Below, piece after piece: positions 23,011 to 34,009 of a DNA stretch of 64,000 nucleotides. The notes beneath the pieces were generated by a model. That model had not been told where the DNA came from, did no database searches, and saw only the letters and a program-made list of their open reading frames with translations. The stretch is from the NCBI GenBank assembly GCA_023055425.1, contig JALGPY010000002.1, positions 116,882,088-116,946,087 of the forward strand. Direction: 5' to 3'. Position 1 is the stretch's first letter; every line of letters begins with the position of its first letter. Made by a program: the position numbers and the translations under genes. This DNA comes from Linanthus parryae. Taxonomy: Eukaryota; Streptophyta; Magnoliopsida; Ericales; Polemoniaceae.

Positions 23011-23339
23011 CATCTTATTACTGGATTTATAACTTGATTATTCTTATGATAAGAAGATAGAGTATGTCACTCTCTCCAACATCTCTTATGATAAGAAGCA
23101 CGGAGGAGGTTTGCTGATTTAGAAAACCCATAAGCAGTTTAGATTCCAGCGTGTTACACTAACGGATAAAATTTAATACACAACAACTAGGGTTAAATAT
23201 ATCAGTTAGAGGGACAAGGCTTTAGAGAATGAAACCTAACAATTACATACGTTTCTAAATATGACCTTGCTTTTGTGGTTGTGGAATATGTTTCCAAATC
23301 AGATAGAGAGCCTAAAAATTTTCTCAAAGAAAATCGTGT

Positions 23340-25508
23340 CTTGTTATTCGTGATGGAGACAAGGCTTTCTATTGATGAGATGGAAGTTGTTAAATCACGC
23401 TTAGGTTTTAACGCTGGCCATTGTGTGAGTAGTGATAGGCGTAGCGGTGGTTTGGCTCTATTGTGGCATGATAGTATTAATGTTCGTGTAAAATCGAGCT
23501 CTAGATTTTATATCCATTGTTTGATACATGATAATGTTACCCAAGGTGAATGGCAGTTGACTGGTTTTTATGGTGATCCTGTTAGTAGCGAAAGAAAATC
23601 TTCATGAGAACTTTTGAGTAGGCTAAAAGATCCAACGAATATCCCCTGGTGCGTTATTGGTGACTTCAACGCATTTGTTTCACAAGATGAGAAGTAAGGT
23701 GGACGTCCAGCCGATTAGAGGTTAATTGAATATTTCAGGTCTGTTTTATCGCTTAATCAGTTATTTGATTTGGGTTTTTCTGGTAATAAATTTACGTGGA
23801 TCAGTAATTCGAGAAACGGAAGTCGAATTCGTGAAAGGTTGGATCGAGCGGTTGCCAACCCTGCTTGGCTTGATTTATTTGGTAATGCGATAGTTAATCA
23901 TCTTACTGCTGCAGTTTCTGATCATATCCTGATTGAGTTTTGTTGGGGCCCTCTTGTCTCTAGAAGACCTCGCTTTCATTTTGAATCGATGTGGCTTAGA
24001 CATGAAGGTTGCAAAACTTTTATTAAATAAAGTTGGGAAGAACTTGCAGGTGACGATCTAGCCTACAAGATCGGAGAAACTGGAAAAAGACTAAAAAGAT
24101 GGGAGAAGACTAGTTTTGGCAATGTCAAAAGAAAAATTGCATGTGTACGTAACAAAATTCAGACTTTGCAAGGTCTTGATGATATTGATGGTGTTAGTGA
24201 GGAAATTCAAGAGTATAAGAAAGAACTCAATGTTATTCTATTGCGTGAAGAAGATATGTGGTGTCAAAGATCGAGAGTACAATGGCTCAAGGAGAGCGAT
24301 CGCAATAGTAAATTTTTTCACCAACGTGCTTCAATCCGGAAATCTAGTAATCGTCTTATCGGACTGGAGGACACTACAGGGAGGTGGCATACGAACCCGG
24401 ACAGTATTGTTGGTGTTCTTGAAACTCACTTCCAGCAGCTCTTTACCATGGATAGTCCGGAGCCGCACGATATTAATGATTTTCTTCAGTTCGTTCAGCC
24501 TTCAGTGACCGTGGTTCAACGGGAATTCCTCGATTCCCCATTTTTTCGAATTGATATTGAGAGTGCTCTGATTTAGTTAGGTGCGACGAAAACTCCGGGT
24601 TTGGAAGGCTTCCCAGCTATCTTTTATTAGGAGAACTGGGATATTGTTGGACGGAAGTGGTAAGAAACTGTCTCCGCATTCTCAATGAGAATGCTAGTAT
24701 CACTAATTTCAATGCCACAATTATTGCTGTCATCCAAAAGGTCAAACAGGTGCGTAATCCGAGTGATCTGAGGCCTATTAGTCTTTGCTCTGTTATCTAT
24801 AAATTGGTTACTAAAATAATTGCCAATAGATTGAAAACAATGCTTGATGGACTAATTTCTGAGTTTCAGCGTGCTTTCGTGCCTGGTAGACTTATTACAG
24901 ATAATATTTTTGTGGATTTTGAGCTACTCCGTACCATGCAGATGAGGAAAAAAGGTAAAGAAGGTTTCTTGACTCTCGGGCTAGATATGGCGAAAACGTA
25001 TGACAGAGTTGAATGGAGTTTCTTGGAAGCGACAATGCTTAAGATGGGTTTTAGCCAGAAGTGGGTCAAGCTGATTCATGGATGTATTTCCACGGCCTCC
25101 TTTTCGTTCTCATTAAATGAGGAAGAGAAAGGTAATATTTGGCCACAATGAGGTCTGAGACAGGGATGTCCACTTTCCCCTAACTTATTTATGTTAGTTT
25201 GTGAATCATTCTCTCGGCTGCTTTCACATGCTGTTACTCAGAGAAATATTTCAAGTGTGGCAGCTTCTAGAGGGGGCCCCAATATTTCCTTGTTTTTCGC
25301 TGATGATAGTATGATTTTTCTCAAGGCCACAAGTGCAGAGATCTCTTTCCTGCAATCCCTTTTACAAAAGTATGAACGTGCGTCGGGTCAGAAGGTCAAC
25401 TTATCCAAATCCTCGGTGGTGTTTTCCTCCAATGTGCCGCAACAACAGAGGAGTGTGTTTTGTAATCTCCTCGGAGTTCCCGAAGCAGCTAGTCACGGAA
25501 AATACCGT
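23340..25508 (+). pseudogene. LINE endonuclease and reverse transcriptase (5' part)
   Basis: The endonuclease begins near METRLSIDEMEVVKSRLGF and keeps RSGGLALLW, GDFNAF and the terminal SDH motif (near 23920). RT motifs follow: NPSDLRPISLCSVIYKLVTK, ISEFQRAFVPGRLITDN, LGLDMAKTYDRVEWSFL, GLRQGCPLSPNLF and the catalytic FFADDSMIF (near 25295). Stops lie at about 23605, 23694, 23716, 24028, 24574, 24628 and 25149. The reading is cut by the copia LTR at 25514, just after the KYRGL motif. Confidence 0.85.
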
Positions 25509-25513
25509 GGTCT

Positions 25514-26937
25514 TGTAGGGTTTTGATTCATGGATGCGCAACGGAAACAATAATTAACCATGCAAAACCCTCCAAGGATCACAAGTCAAGAGACATAACG
25601 ATGGTAAAGGAAGGAATGAATAACACACCTTAGGGTTCTCCTTTGATGACTTCAAACGCGAATTGTGTCACGTTCTCTATGGTTGATCCACGCCTAGAGT
25701 TGATTTCTAGATCTCCAACTCCTTGGTGATAGCCCGGAAAGAGGAAGAGGAAGAAGAATCACGCAAAACGAGACCAAACCAAGGAGGTTCAGCCTCCTTG
25801 GGGCCGACGTGGACGGGCGGCGGGCTAGGGGGCGGCGGCTCCTCTAGCTTGCTTGCTCTCTCCCCTTTTGTTCTCTCCCACTCTAGTTATGATCAATTAT
25901 GAACATAAGTTATGGGAAGGAAGGAAGGAAGGTCCTTTATATAGTCCAACAACTCCTTTCCAACTACCTAAAGGACTTTATTCTAGTCCTACTAGAATTC
26001 AATTTAGTCCCTTCCTTGCAAATTAGTCCCTACTAAGTTTGCAAGGTTTTGCAAAGTGATCCTTCTAATTAATTAATCCAATTAATTAATTCCCAAATCT
26101 AGTTCAAATCTATCTAGCGTGTGACCCCATAGGTTCTATCTAGTTGGTAGCAACTATTTGCTAATATGGAGCGGTTTCTAGCAAAACATCCATTCTAGCC
26201 AACTAATAGAATAGTCATCTCGACAACCTTTGTACAAGTAATTGTCTCACCCCTTTGTCTCTATATCCGGATTGGACACGAGACATACAAGTCACACTCG
26301 TATATCCAATCCATAGTTTCTCGATCCATGGGAATAGCCTTATTCGTGAAAATAACATCAATATCCCATATTGATTTATTTGAGTCTTGGCATACATTCT
26401 ATAAGCACTATCCCTCGAGCGGCCTAGGATATTTGCTCCCGTTATGTGGGAGGGACAAATTCTATCTACGTCCACTACGATCTCTAAGCTTGCTTCTTAT
26501 TGTATCTAGTACACGCCTTTATAACTACCAAGTTACGGTGTAGCGTTGAACGCTACCAAAATCACAATAATCCACAACTAGAATATCTAGTGACTTCAAA
26601 TCTAAGGATGACAATACCATTGCACCGCGAGAAGCGCTTGTGACTCAAGATAACGTGTATGTAGCCTTCTCGGCGATGGGTCGATCCAGTGCGTCATTAC
26701 CCCTAATGCACACCTATTTGTTGGATCTTGATATCTCCATATCATTCCAACCCCATAGTAGTCTATAGATGATTGTCCCATTAATCATTATACTGGACTA
26801 GGGATATTTAAGATAAACAACACAATTGTAAATCTAAGGACTTCATTATATTAAATATCCAATAAATAATAAATGAATTTCTAGCCACAAACAGATTCAT
26901 ACTAAACTAGATTGCCTCTATGGCATCTATTCCAACA
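25514..26937 (-). repeat. 3' LTR of copia B2
   Basis: Plus-strand ends are TGTAGGG...CCAACA, so on the element strand it reads TGTTGG...CCTACA. It is 1424 bp long. A GC-rich patch with GGACGGGCGGCGGGC lies around 25810-25850, and GGAAGGAAGGAAGG at 25917-25932. Confidence 0.95.
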
Positions 26938-26948
26938 GTCTCCCACTT
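26938..26948 (-). promoter_or_regulatory. polypurine tract of B2
   Basis: AAGTGGGAGAC on the minus strand abuts the 3' LTR. The same tract (GTGGGAGAC) precedes the B1 LTR at 5392-5400. Confidence 0.8.
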
Positions 26949-27011
26949 GCACTAGAGCCAATCTGGCGCATATCGTATGCCCATACTCCTAGTGTGCCCT
27001 TCATGCTTCCA

Positions 27012-30000
27012 CTACGTGAGCGGCTTTGTAAGCGGGTCTGATAGATTCTCATCTGCAGGAATCTTGCATATCCGAACGTCTCCTCTATCGATAATATCTC
27101 GAATCAGATGAAACTTCTTGAACACGTGCTTGGATTTCTGGTGCGACCTGGGTTCCTTTGATTGCGCGATCGCCCCAGTGTTTTCACAGTACAACTCGAC
27201 TGGATCCGCAATGCTAGGAACCACGCCAAGTTCAGAAACAAACTTTCTGATCCAAACAGCTTCCTTTGCAGCACCATTTGCATCAATGTACTCAGCCTCT
27301 GTTGTAGAATCAGCCACCGTCTCTTGCTTGGAACTTTTCCAGCTCACCGTTGCTCCATTCAGGCAAAACACATATCCCGACTGTGATCTAAAGTCATCTC
27401 TGTCGATTTGGAAGCTTGCATCAGTGTAACCCCTTACACGCAACTCTTCCTCACCGCCAAATATCAAGAAAGAATCCTTAGTTCTTCTCAAGTACTTAAG
27501 GATGTTCTTGACTGCAATCCAGTGACTCTCACCTGGATTGGATTGGTATCTGCTTGTCATACTCAAGGCATATGACACATCTGGTCTAGTACATAACATG
27601 GCGTACATGAAAGATCCTATGGCCGAGGCATAGGGAATTCTACTCATGCGTTCCCTCTCAATCTCATTGGAAGGACAACCACTCTTCGAAAGAGTGATTC
27701 CATGTGACATGGGCAAGAATCCCTTCTTGGAATCTTGCATGTTGAACCGTTTCAACACCTTGTCAATATATGTACTTTGACTTAGGCCTAGCAGCCTCTT
27801 AGATCTATCTCTATAGATCTTCATACCGAGTATATAGGCTGCTTCCCCTAAGTCCTTCATTGAGAAACACTTTCCTAGCCAATCTTTAACAGAATGTAGC
27901 ATGGGAACGTAATTTCCAATGAGTAGTATGTCATCTACATACAAGACCAGAAAAGCTGCAGAGCTCCCACTAACCTTCTTGTAGACACAAGACTCATCTT
28001 CGTTCCTGATGAAGCCAAACTCTTTGACTACTTCATCAAAACGTCGATTCCAACTCCTAGAAGCTTGCTTCAATCCATAAATGGATCGTTGCAGCTTACA
28101 GACTTTGTTGGCTTGCTTTGGATCCTCAAAACCCTCCGGCTGTATCATATACACGTCCTCGAGGAGATTCCTATAAAGAAATGATGTTTTGACATCCATC
28201 TGCCAAATCTCATAGTCATGGTACGCTGCAATTGCAAGTAGGATTCGGATGGATTTGGTCATAGCGACTGGTGAAAAGGTTTCATCATAGTCAATACCAT
28301 GAATCTGTCTGAATCCTTTAGCCACCAATCGACCCTTATAGGTAATCACATTACCATCCATGTCGATCTTCTTCTTGAAGACCCACTTGCACCCTATGGG
28401 CCGCGCCCCTTCGGGTGGTTCCACCAAAGTCCATACTTTGTTGGTATACATGGATTCCATCTCGGATCTCATGGCTTCCAGCCACTTCTGAGAGTCTGGG
28501 CCACTCATGGCCTCCTCATAGGTAGTAGGCTCATCATCTATGAGCATCGTGTCACCGGAATCAGTTACGAGAAGTCCATACCTCTCGGGTTCCTGGCGCA
28601 CTCTACTAGATCTACGAAGCTCTTGTGTTACCTGAACAGGTTGCTCCACAACTGCTTGTGGTTCCTGTTCATGTTCCATAATCGGTTCAGTGATTTGTGG
28701 TTCTTGAACCTCTTCAAGTTCTACAGTCCTCCCACTTGCTTCTTTAGAGACAAACTCTCTTTCTAGAAACACGCCGGTCCGAGCAACAAACACTTTGTTC
28801 TCAGCTGGATTGTAGAAGTAGTAACCCTTAGTTTCCTTAGGGTACCCCACAAATTTACACTTATCCGATTTTGGCCCTAGCTTGTCTGATTGTAAACGTT
28901 TTACATAGACATCGCAGCCCCAAATCCTCATGAACGACAGTGTGGGACGCCTCCCATTCCACATCTCATATGGTGTCTTCGTGACTGATTTAGATGGAAC
29001 ACGGTTAATGGTGAAAGCTGCACTTAATAGAGTGTGGCCCCAAAATGATAATGGAAGATCGGTTTGACACATCATAGATCGAACCATATCCAATAGGGTT
29101 CGATTTCTCCTCTCATACACGCCATTCCATTGTGGCGTTCCGGGTGGAGTGAGTTGGGACACGATCCCACACTCTCTAAGATAGTCGTCAAACTCTTGGC
29201 TCAAGTATTCTCCTCCACGATCCGATCGTAGAGCCTTGATACTTTTACCAAGCTGCTTCTCTACTTCATTCTTGAATTCTTTGAACACTTCAAATGATTC
29301 GGATTTAGCCCTCATAAGGTACACAAATCCATATCTACTGTAATCATCAGTAAATGTAATGAAGTAGACATAATCACCCCTGGCAGGCGTGGCAAATGGC
29401 CCACACACATCAGTATGTATGAGCGCCAATTGCTCACTAGTCCTCTCACCTTTATTATTGAAAGGGGACTTTGTCATTTTTCCCAATAAACAAGCCTCAC
29501 ATGTCTCATATGATTCAAAATCAAATGAGTCTAGTAATCCATCCTTATGGAGTCTAGATACACGTTTCTCGTTTATGTGGCCTAAACGACAATGCCATAA
29601 ATAAGCAGGATTTAAATAATTTATTTTAATCTGCTTGGTATTAATGTTGTAGACAGGATTTCTTAGATCAAGGACATACAGTCCATTAAATAAGTGCGCA
29701 CTAAAATAGTGAATATTATTCAAATAAAAGGAACAAAAATTGTTCTTTATTGAAATAATAAAACAATCCTTGTCCAAACAAGAAATAGAAATAATGTTTC
29801 TGCTCATAGCAGGCAAAAAATAGCAATTATTTAATTCTAAAACTAATCCTGAAGGCAGAGATAGCTCGCACACGCCTATGGCCAATGCAGCAACTTTTGC
29901 TCCATTCCCAACGCGCAGATCTACCTCTCCTTTAGCCAATCTTCTACTTCTCTTTAGATCCTGCACATTTCGACAAATGTGAGATCCACATCCAGTATCT

Positions 30001-30965
30001 AATACCCATGATGTAGAGACAGTTAAATTGACATCTACAACAAAAATACCTGGTGGTGGTGGAATCACTATTCCAGGCCACTTGTCCTCCAGATATTTTG
30101 GGCAGTTCCTCCTCCAGTGTCCAGGCTGACTGCAGTAGTGACATTCACCTTTAGTCACACCTTTGGCAATGCCACCAACAGGCTTAAGGGCAGGTTCCTT
30201 GGACTTGGCAACTGACTTGCTTTTGCCCTTGGAGGATGAGGCAAACCTTTTGCCCTTTCCTTTCTGCACCATCATAATGGCCTTGCCCTTACCCTTGTTG
30301 ATGCTCTGTTCAGCTGTCCTCAACATATTGGGTAAATCTGGCAGTGGTTTCACGATCTCGTTCATGTTATAGTTCATGATGAACTGTCCATAACTCTCGG
30401 GCAACGGTTGCAACACGAGATCGGTTGCCAACTCTTGGCCGACCGGGAACCCCAGTCGGGCGAGATTCTCCAAGTACCCGATCATACGGAGTACATGGGG
30501 TCCCACCGGGTTCCCTTCCGCCAGATGACACTTGAACAGTGCCTTAGAGACCTCATACCTCTCTATCCTTTCCTGCTCTTGGAAGAGCTGCTTCAGATGC
30601 TCGATCATATCGACAGCATTCATGTTTTCGTGTTGCTTCTTAAGCTCAGAAATCATGGTGCATAGCATAAGGCAGGCCGCATCATTAGCGTCATCAACAC
30701 GCTTTTGATTCGCCTTTAGGGCAGCAGGTGTTTGGTTCTCTGGACCTTCTGGAACATGCTCCTCTATTGCGTACAGTTTCATCTCTTGCTTGAGAACAAT
30801 TCTCAAGTTTCTGTACCAATCAAGAAAGTTGGTTCCAGAGAGCTTGTCCTTCTCAATGACAGATCGTAGGGAATGCTGTGAACTCGATGAGTTGTTTGCC
30901 ATTTGGAATTTTACAAAAGGAAAATACGCAAGTTTTAGTATTTGTGAATTTTTGACTATATTCAA
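27012..30965 (-). CDS. copia gag-pol polyprotein of B2
   Basis: A single frame of 1317 codons. Gag occupies about residues 1-330 and has a CCHC knuckle (CHYCSQPGHWRRNC). Protease follows (WVLDTGCGSHI). The pre-integrase domain has LWHCRLGH and CEACLLGK. Integrase shows HTDVCGPF, RSDRGGEY and WNGVYERRNRT, so D-D-E is complete. RT has GFRQIHGIDYDETFSP and YVDD. RNase H has YTDASF and EAEY, but the third acidic position reads YCENTGAIA where B1 has YCDNTGAIA. The TAG at 27012-27014 cuts the usual end; the same frame continues 18 codons to a second TAG. The ATG at 30965 may not be the true start, as a Met just before ANNSSSSQHS fits a usual gag start better. Confidence 0.9.
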   Translation of the reverse strand: MNIVKNSQILKLAYFPFVKFQMANNSSSSQHSLRSVIEKDKLSGTNFLDWYRNLRIVLKQEMKLYAIEEHVPEGPENQTPAALKANQKRVDDANDAACLMLCTMISELKKQHENMNAVDMIEHLKQLFQEQERIERYEVSKALFKCHLAEGNPVGPHVLRMIGYLENLARLGFPVGQELATDLVLQPLPESYGQFIMNYNMNEIVKPLPDLPNMLRTAEQSINKGKGKAIMMVQKGKGKRFASSSKGKSKSVAKSKEPALKPVGGIAKGVTKGECHYCSQPGHWRRNCPKYLEDKWPGIVIPPPPGIFVVDVNLTVSTSWVLDTGCGSHICRNVQDLKRSRRLAKGEVDLRVGNGAKVAALAIGVCELSLPSGLVLELNNCYFLPAMSRNIISISCLDKDCFIISIKNNFCSFYLNNIHYFSAHLFNGLYVLDLRNPVYNINTKQIKINYLNPAYLWHCRLGHINEKRVSRLHKDGLLDSFDFESYETCEACLLGKMTKSPFNNKGERTSEQLALIHTDVCGPFATPARGDYVYFITFTDDYSRYGFVYLMRAKSESFEVFKEFKNEVEKQLGKSIKALRSDRGGEYLSQEFDDYLRECGIVSQLTPPGTPQWNGVYERRNRTLLDMVRSMMCQTDLPLSFWGHTLLSAAFTINRVPSKSVTKTPYEMWNGRRPTLSFMRIWGCDVYVKRLQSDKLGPKSDKCKFVGYPKETKGYYFYNPAENKVFVARTGVFLEREFVSKEASGRTVELEEVQEPQITEPIMEHEQEPQAVVEQPVQVTQELRRSSRVRQEPERYGLLVTDSGDTMLIDDEPTTYEEAMSGPDSQKWLEAMRSEMESMYTNKVWTLVEPPEGARPIGCKWVFKKKIDMDGNVITYKGRLVAKGFRQIHGIDYDETFSPVAMTKSIRILLAIAAYHDYEIWQMDVKTSFLYRNLLEDVYMIQPEGFEDPKQANKVCKLQRSIYGLKQASRSWNRRFDEVVKEFGFIRNEDESCVYKKVSGSSAAFLVLYVDDILLIGNYVPMLHSVKDWLGKCFSMKDLGEAAYILGMKIYRDRSKRLLGLSQSTYIDKVLKRFNMQDSKKGFLPMSHGITLSKSGCPSNEIERERMSRIPYASAIGSFMYAMLCTRPDVSYALSMTSRYQSNPGESHWIAVKNILKYLRRTKDSFLIFGGEEELRVRGYTDASFQIDRDDFRSQSGYVFCLNGATVSWKSSKQETVADSTTEAEYIDANGAAKEAVWIRKFVSELGVVPSIADPVELYCENTGAIAQSKEPRSHQKSKHVFKKFHLIRDIIDRGDVRICKIPADENLSDPLTKPLT

Positions 30966-32568
30966 TAATGGCTAGTTTATCAAATATAGCTCCCACTATT
31001 TTTCTACGGATTAATAACCCTCAAGATATTAATGCGGAAAATATCCTTATGTTTTCTAGTGGGCCAAGATCCATGTTCATCTCCTTATGAGGTTGCTTTG
31101 GCAAGTCACCCATAATTTGACTATTTAGGTAGGAACAATTCCAATTGCATCCTTTATGCAACTCTTGGGTCAATTGGGCAAATAACTCCTTATTTATCCA
31201 TCCATATGGATAATCCCAATTGATTGCCTCTAGGTTTCTTAATCATATTAATTGCCTAGTTGTGTTCAACCTCTTATTTAAACAATTGCACATTACTAGC
31301 TTGTGCCATCGCATTCCATCATTATGAACCAAGTCGCCATGCTTTGGCACGCACGAACTTGATAAATAATGATGATAATGAGTGTTTAAATAACGAGAAG
31401 GCAAGAACACAATATTTGAATTTTGAAGGATTTTATATTCAATTTTTAATTGTTTTGTTGATCAAAATCAACTAATCTATCTATTTGAGTTTGGGCACAA
31501 CTCCAAATAATAGATCCGGGTTGTCTAATTATCTTATTATCCTAATTGCATGCATCATCCATACACCAACCACAAAATAATAAGACAATAAAGTAAACAA
31601 CCACAAAACAAAAATTAAACGTGATGTGGATATGGCCTTTTCTAGACTAAGATAATTGCAAGCCAATGGAATTATCTATGAACCCTAAAACAAACACATC
31701 TCCATGCGTCTTGATCTTTTGGTCCATCCTTCATAGTTATGTTGAATGCTCCATGTTCCATGCTCCATATTTTGTGGCTCCTTTTTGGCTTCGGGCTTCT
31801 TTTCTTCAATCTTGGCTAACAATCTACTTTATCTAGCACTAGCTAACTTCTATACTAAATAAAATAAATCTCACAAGTTGAGAGAAAAATGGCACGCATG
31901 CCATAAAAACCTAATTAATTATTACAATTAATTGATCAGCTCGCAGGCCGTAAACCAAACCACAAAAATTAAACATCCACATCAAACCACGTCCTAAGGC
32001 CATATCCCATCACCATGCGATTTACACATAAACAGTTAAAATCCAATTTTAATGCGCTTGGTCTATTTTAATTATTTTTAGATCTCTAGGGTTAAAACGG
32101 TCCATGGGCCCAACAATCTAATTGCCCGGGCCCATAAAGTAAACCGCAAGGCCCTAGGACCGGCCCGGCCCCTAGCCCACGCGGCTAGGCCGCAGGCTAG
32201 GGCCGCCCGGGCCCTAGGACGACCAAGACTTGGGCGGCAAGCAAGAGGGGCGGTCCCCTTAGGGGGCGAACCTCTATAGGGAGTTGTTTCCAAAACAACT
32301 CCCTTGCTTGGTGCCCAAGTTTGGTTGTTTCCTTGTTTTGGAAGAACTCCTTCTTCCCCAAGGATGCCCAAACCCTAGATCTAAGATCCTAAAATTTCTC
32401 AAACTCACTAATTCATGCATCCAATGCAAAAATTAGATCTTGTTATGATAGATTATTGACAAATTGCATCCCATGCTTGATTTGTCTTGTTTTACGCGAT
32501 AAACAATCAATTTAAGGTGTAAAACAACTAAAACGTAACACATAAACCACGTTTATGCTCTACCCTGT
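30966..32568 (-). other. leader of copia B2
   Basis: About 1.6 kb of non-coding DNA separates the primer binding site from gag. A GC-rich patch at about 32095-32290 is full of short self-complementary GGGCC/GGCCC units and could fold strongly in RNA. No gene is supported here. Confidence 0.6.
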
Positions 32569-32581
32569 GGATCTGATACCA
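32569..32581 (-). promoter_or_regulatory. primer binding site of B2
   Basis: TGGTATCAGATCC on the minus strand lies one base after the 5' LTR end. It matches the 3' end of initiator tRNA-Met over the first ten bases. Confidence 0.85.
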
Positions 32582-32582
32582 C

Positions 32583-34004
32583 TGTAGGGTTTCGATTCAT
32601 GGATGCGCAACGGAAACAATAATTAACCATGCAAAACCCTCCAAGGATCACAAGTCAAGAGACATAACGATGGTAAAGGAAGAAATCAACAACACACCTT
32701 AGGGTTCTCCTTTGATGACTTCAAACGCAAATTGTGTCACGTTCTCTATGGTTGATCCACGCCTAGAGTTGATTTCTAGATCTCCCACTCCTTGGTGCTA
32801 GCCCGGAAATAGGAAGAGGAAGAAGAATCACGCATAACGAGACCAAACCAAGGAGGTTCGGCCTCCTTGGGGCCGACGTGGACGGGCTGCGGGCTAGGGG
32901 GCGGCGGCTCCTCTAGCTTGCTTGCTCTCTCTCCTTTTGTTCTCTCCCACTCTAGTTATGATCAATTATGAACATAAGTTGTGGGAAGGAAGGAAGGAAG
33001 GTCCTTTATATAGTCCAACAACTCCTTGCCAACTACCTAAAGGACTTTATTCTAGTCCTACTAGAATTCAATTTAGTCCCTTCCTTGCAAATTAGTCCCT
33101 ACTAAGTTTGCAAGGTTTTGCAAAGTGATCCTTCTAATTAATTAATCCAATTAATTAATTCCCAAATCTAGTTCAACTCTATCTAGCGTGTGACCCCATA
33201 GGTTCTATCTAGTTGGTAGCAACTATTTGCTAATATGGAGCGGTTACTAGCAAAACATCGATTCTAGCCAACTAATAGAATAGTCATCTCGACAACCTTT
33301 GTACAAGTAATTGTCTCACCCCTTTGTCTCTATATCCGGATTGGACACGAGACATACAAGTCACACTCGTATATTCAATCCATAGTTTCTCGATCCATGG
33401 GAATAGCCTTATTCGTGAAAATAACATCAATATCCCATATTGATTTATTTGAGTCTGGCCAGACATTCTATAAGCACTATCCCTCGAGTGGCCTAGGATA
33501 TTTGCTCCCTTTATGTGGGAGGGACAAATTCTATCTACGTCCACTACGATCTATAAGCTTGATTCTTATTGTATCCAGTACACGCCTTTATAACTACCAA
33601 GTTACGGTGTAGCGTTTAACGCTACCAAAATCACAATAATCCACAACTAGAATATCTAGTGACTTCAAGTCTAAGTATGACAATACCATTGCACCGCGAG
33701 AAGCGCTTGTGACTCAACATAACGTGTATGTAGCCTTCTCGGAGATGGGTCAATCCAGTGCGTCATTACCCCTAATGCACACCTATGTGTTGGATCTTGA
33801 TATCTCCATATCAATCCAACCCCATACTAGTCTATAGATGATTGTCCCATTAATCATTATACTGGACTAGGGATATTTAAGATAAACAACACAATTGTAA
33901 ATCTAAGGACTTCATTATATTAAATATCTAATAAATAATAAATGAATCTAGCCACAAACAAATTCATACTAAACTAGATTGCCTCTAGGGCATCTACTCC
34001 AACA
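32583..34004 (-). repeat. 5' LTR of copia B2
   Basis: It is the partner of 25514-26937, with the same TG/CA ends and one short gap near its right end. Relative to the other LTR it carries only scattered substitutions. Confidence 0.95.
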
Positions 34005-34009
34005 GGTCT

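Larger units (their letters stand above)
25514..34004 (-). mobile_element. full-length Ty1/copia retrotransposon B2
   Basis: Two LTRs of about 1.42 kb (25514-26937 and 32583-34004) enclose a primer binding site, leader, one long gag-pol frame and a polypurine tract, all on the minus strand. The 5-bp duplication GGTCT flanks it at 25509-25513 and 34005-34009. Joining the flanks restores the LINE sequence. The two LTRs differ by a few dozen bases by eye, so the insertion is fairly recent compared with B1. The lineage within copia was not assigned. Confidence 0.95.

Noticed and set aside
28299..28766. Open frame on the plus strand opposite the copia B2 polyprotein
   Set aside because: It is a shadow of the long minus-strand gag-pol frame.
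32078..32371. Open frame with Arg/Ala-rich product
   Set aside because: It lies in the GC-rich leader of copia B2 and has no recognisable domain.
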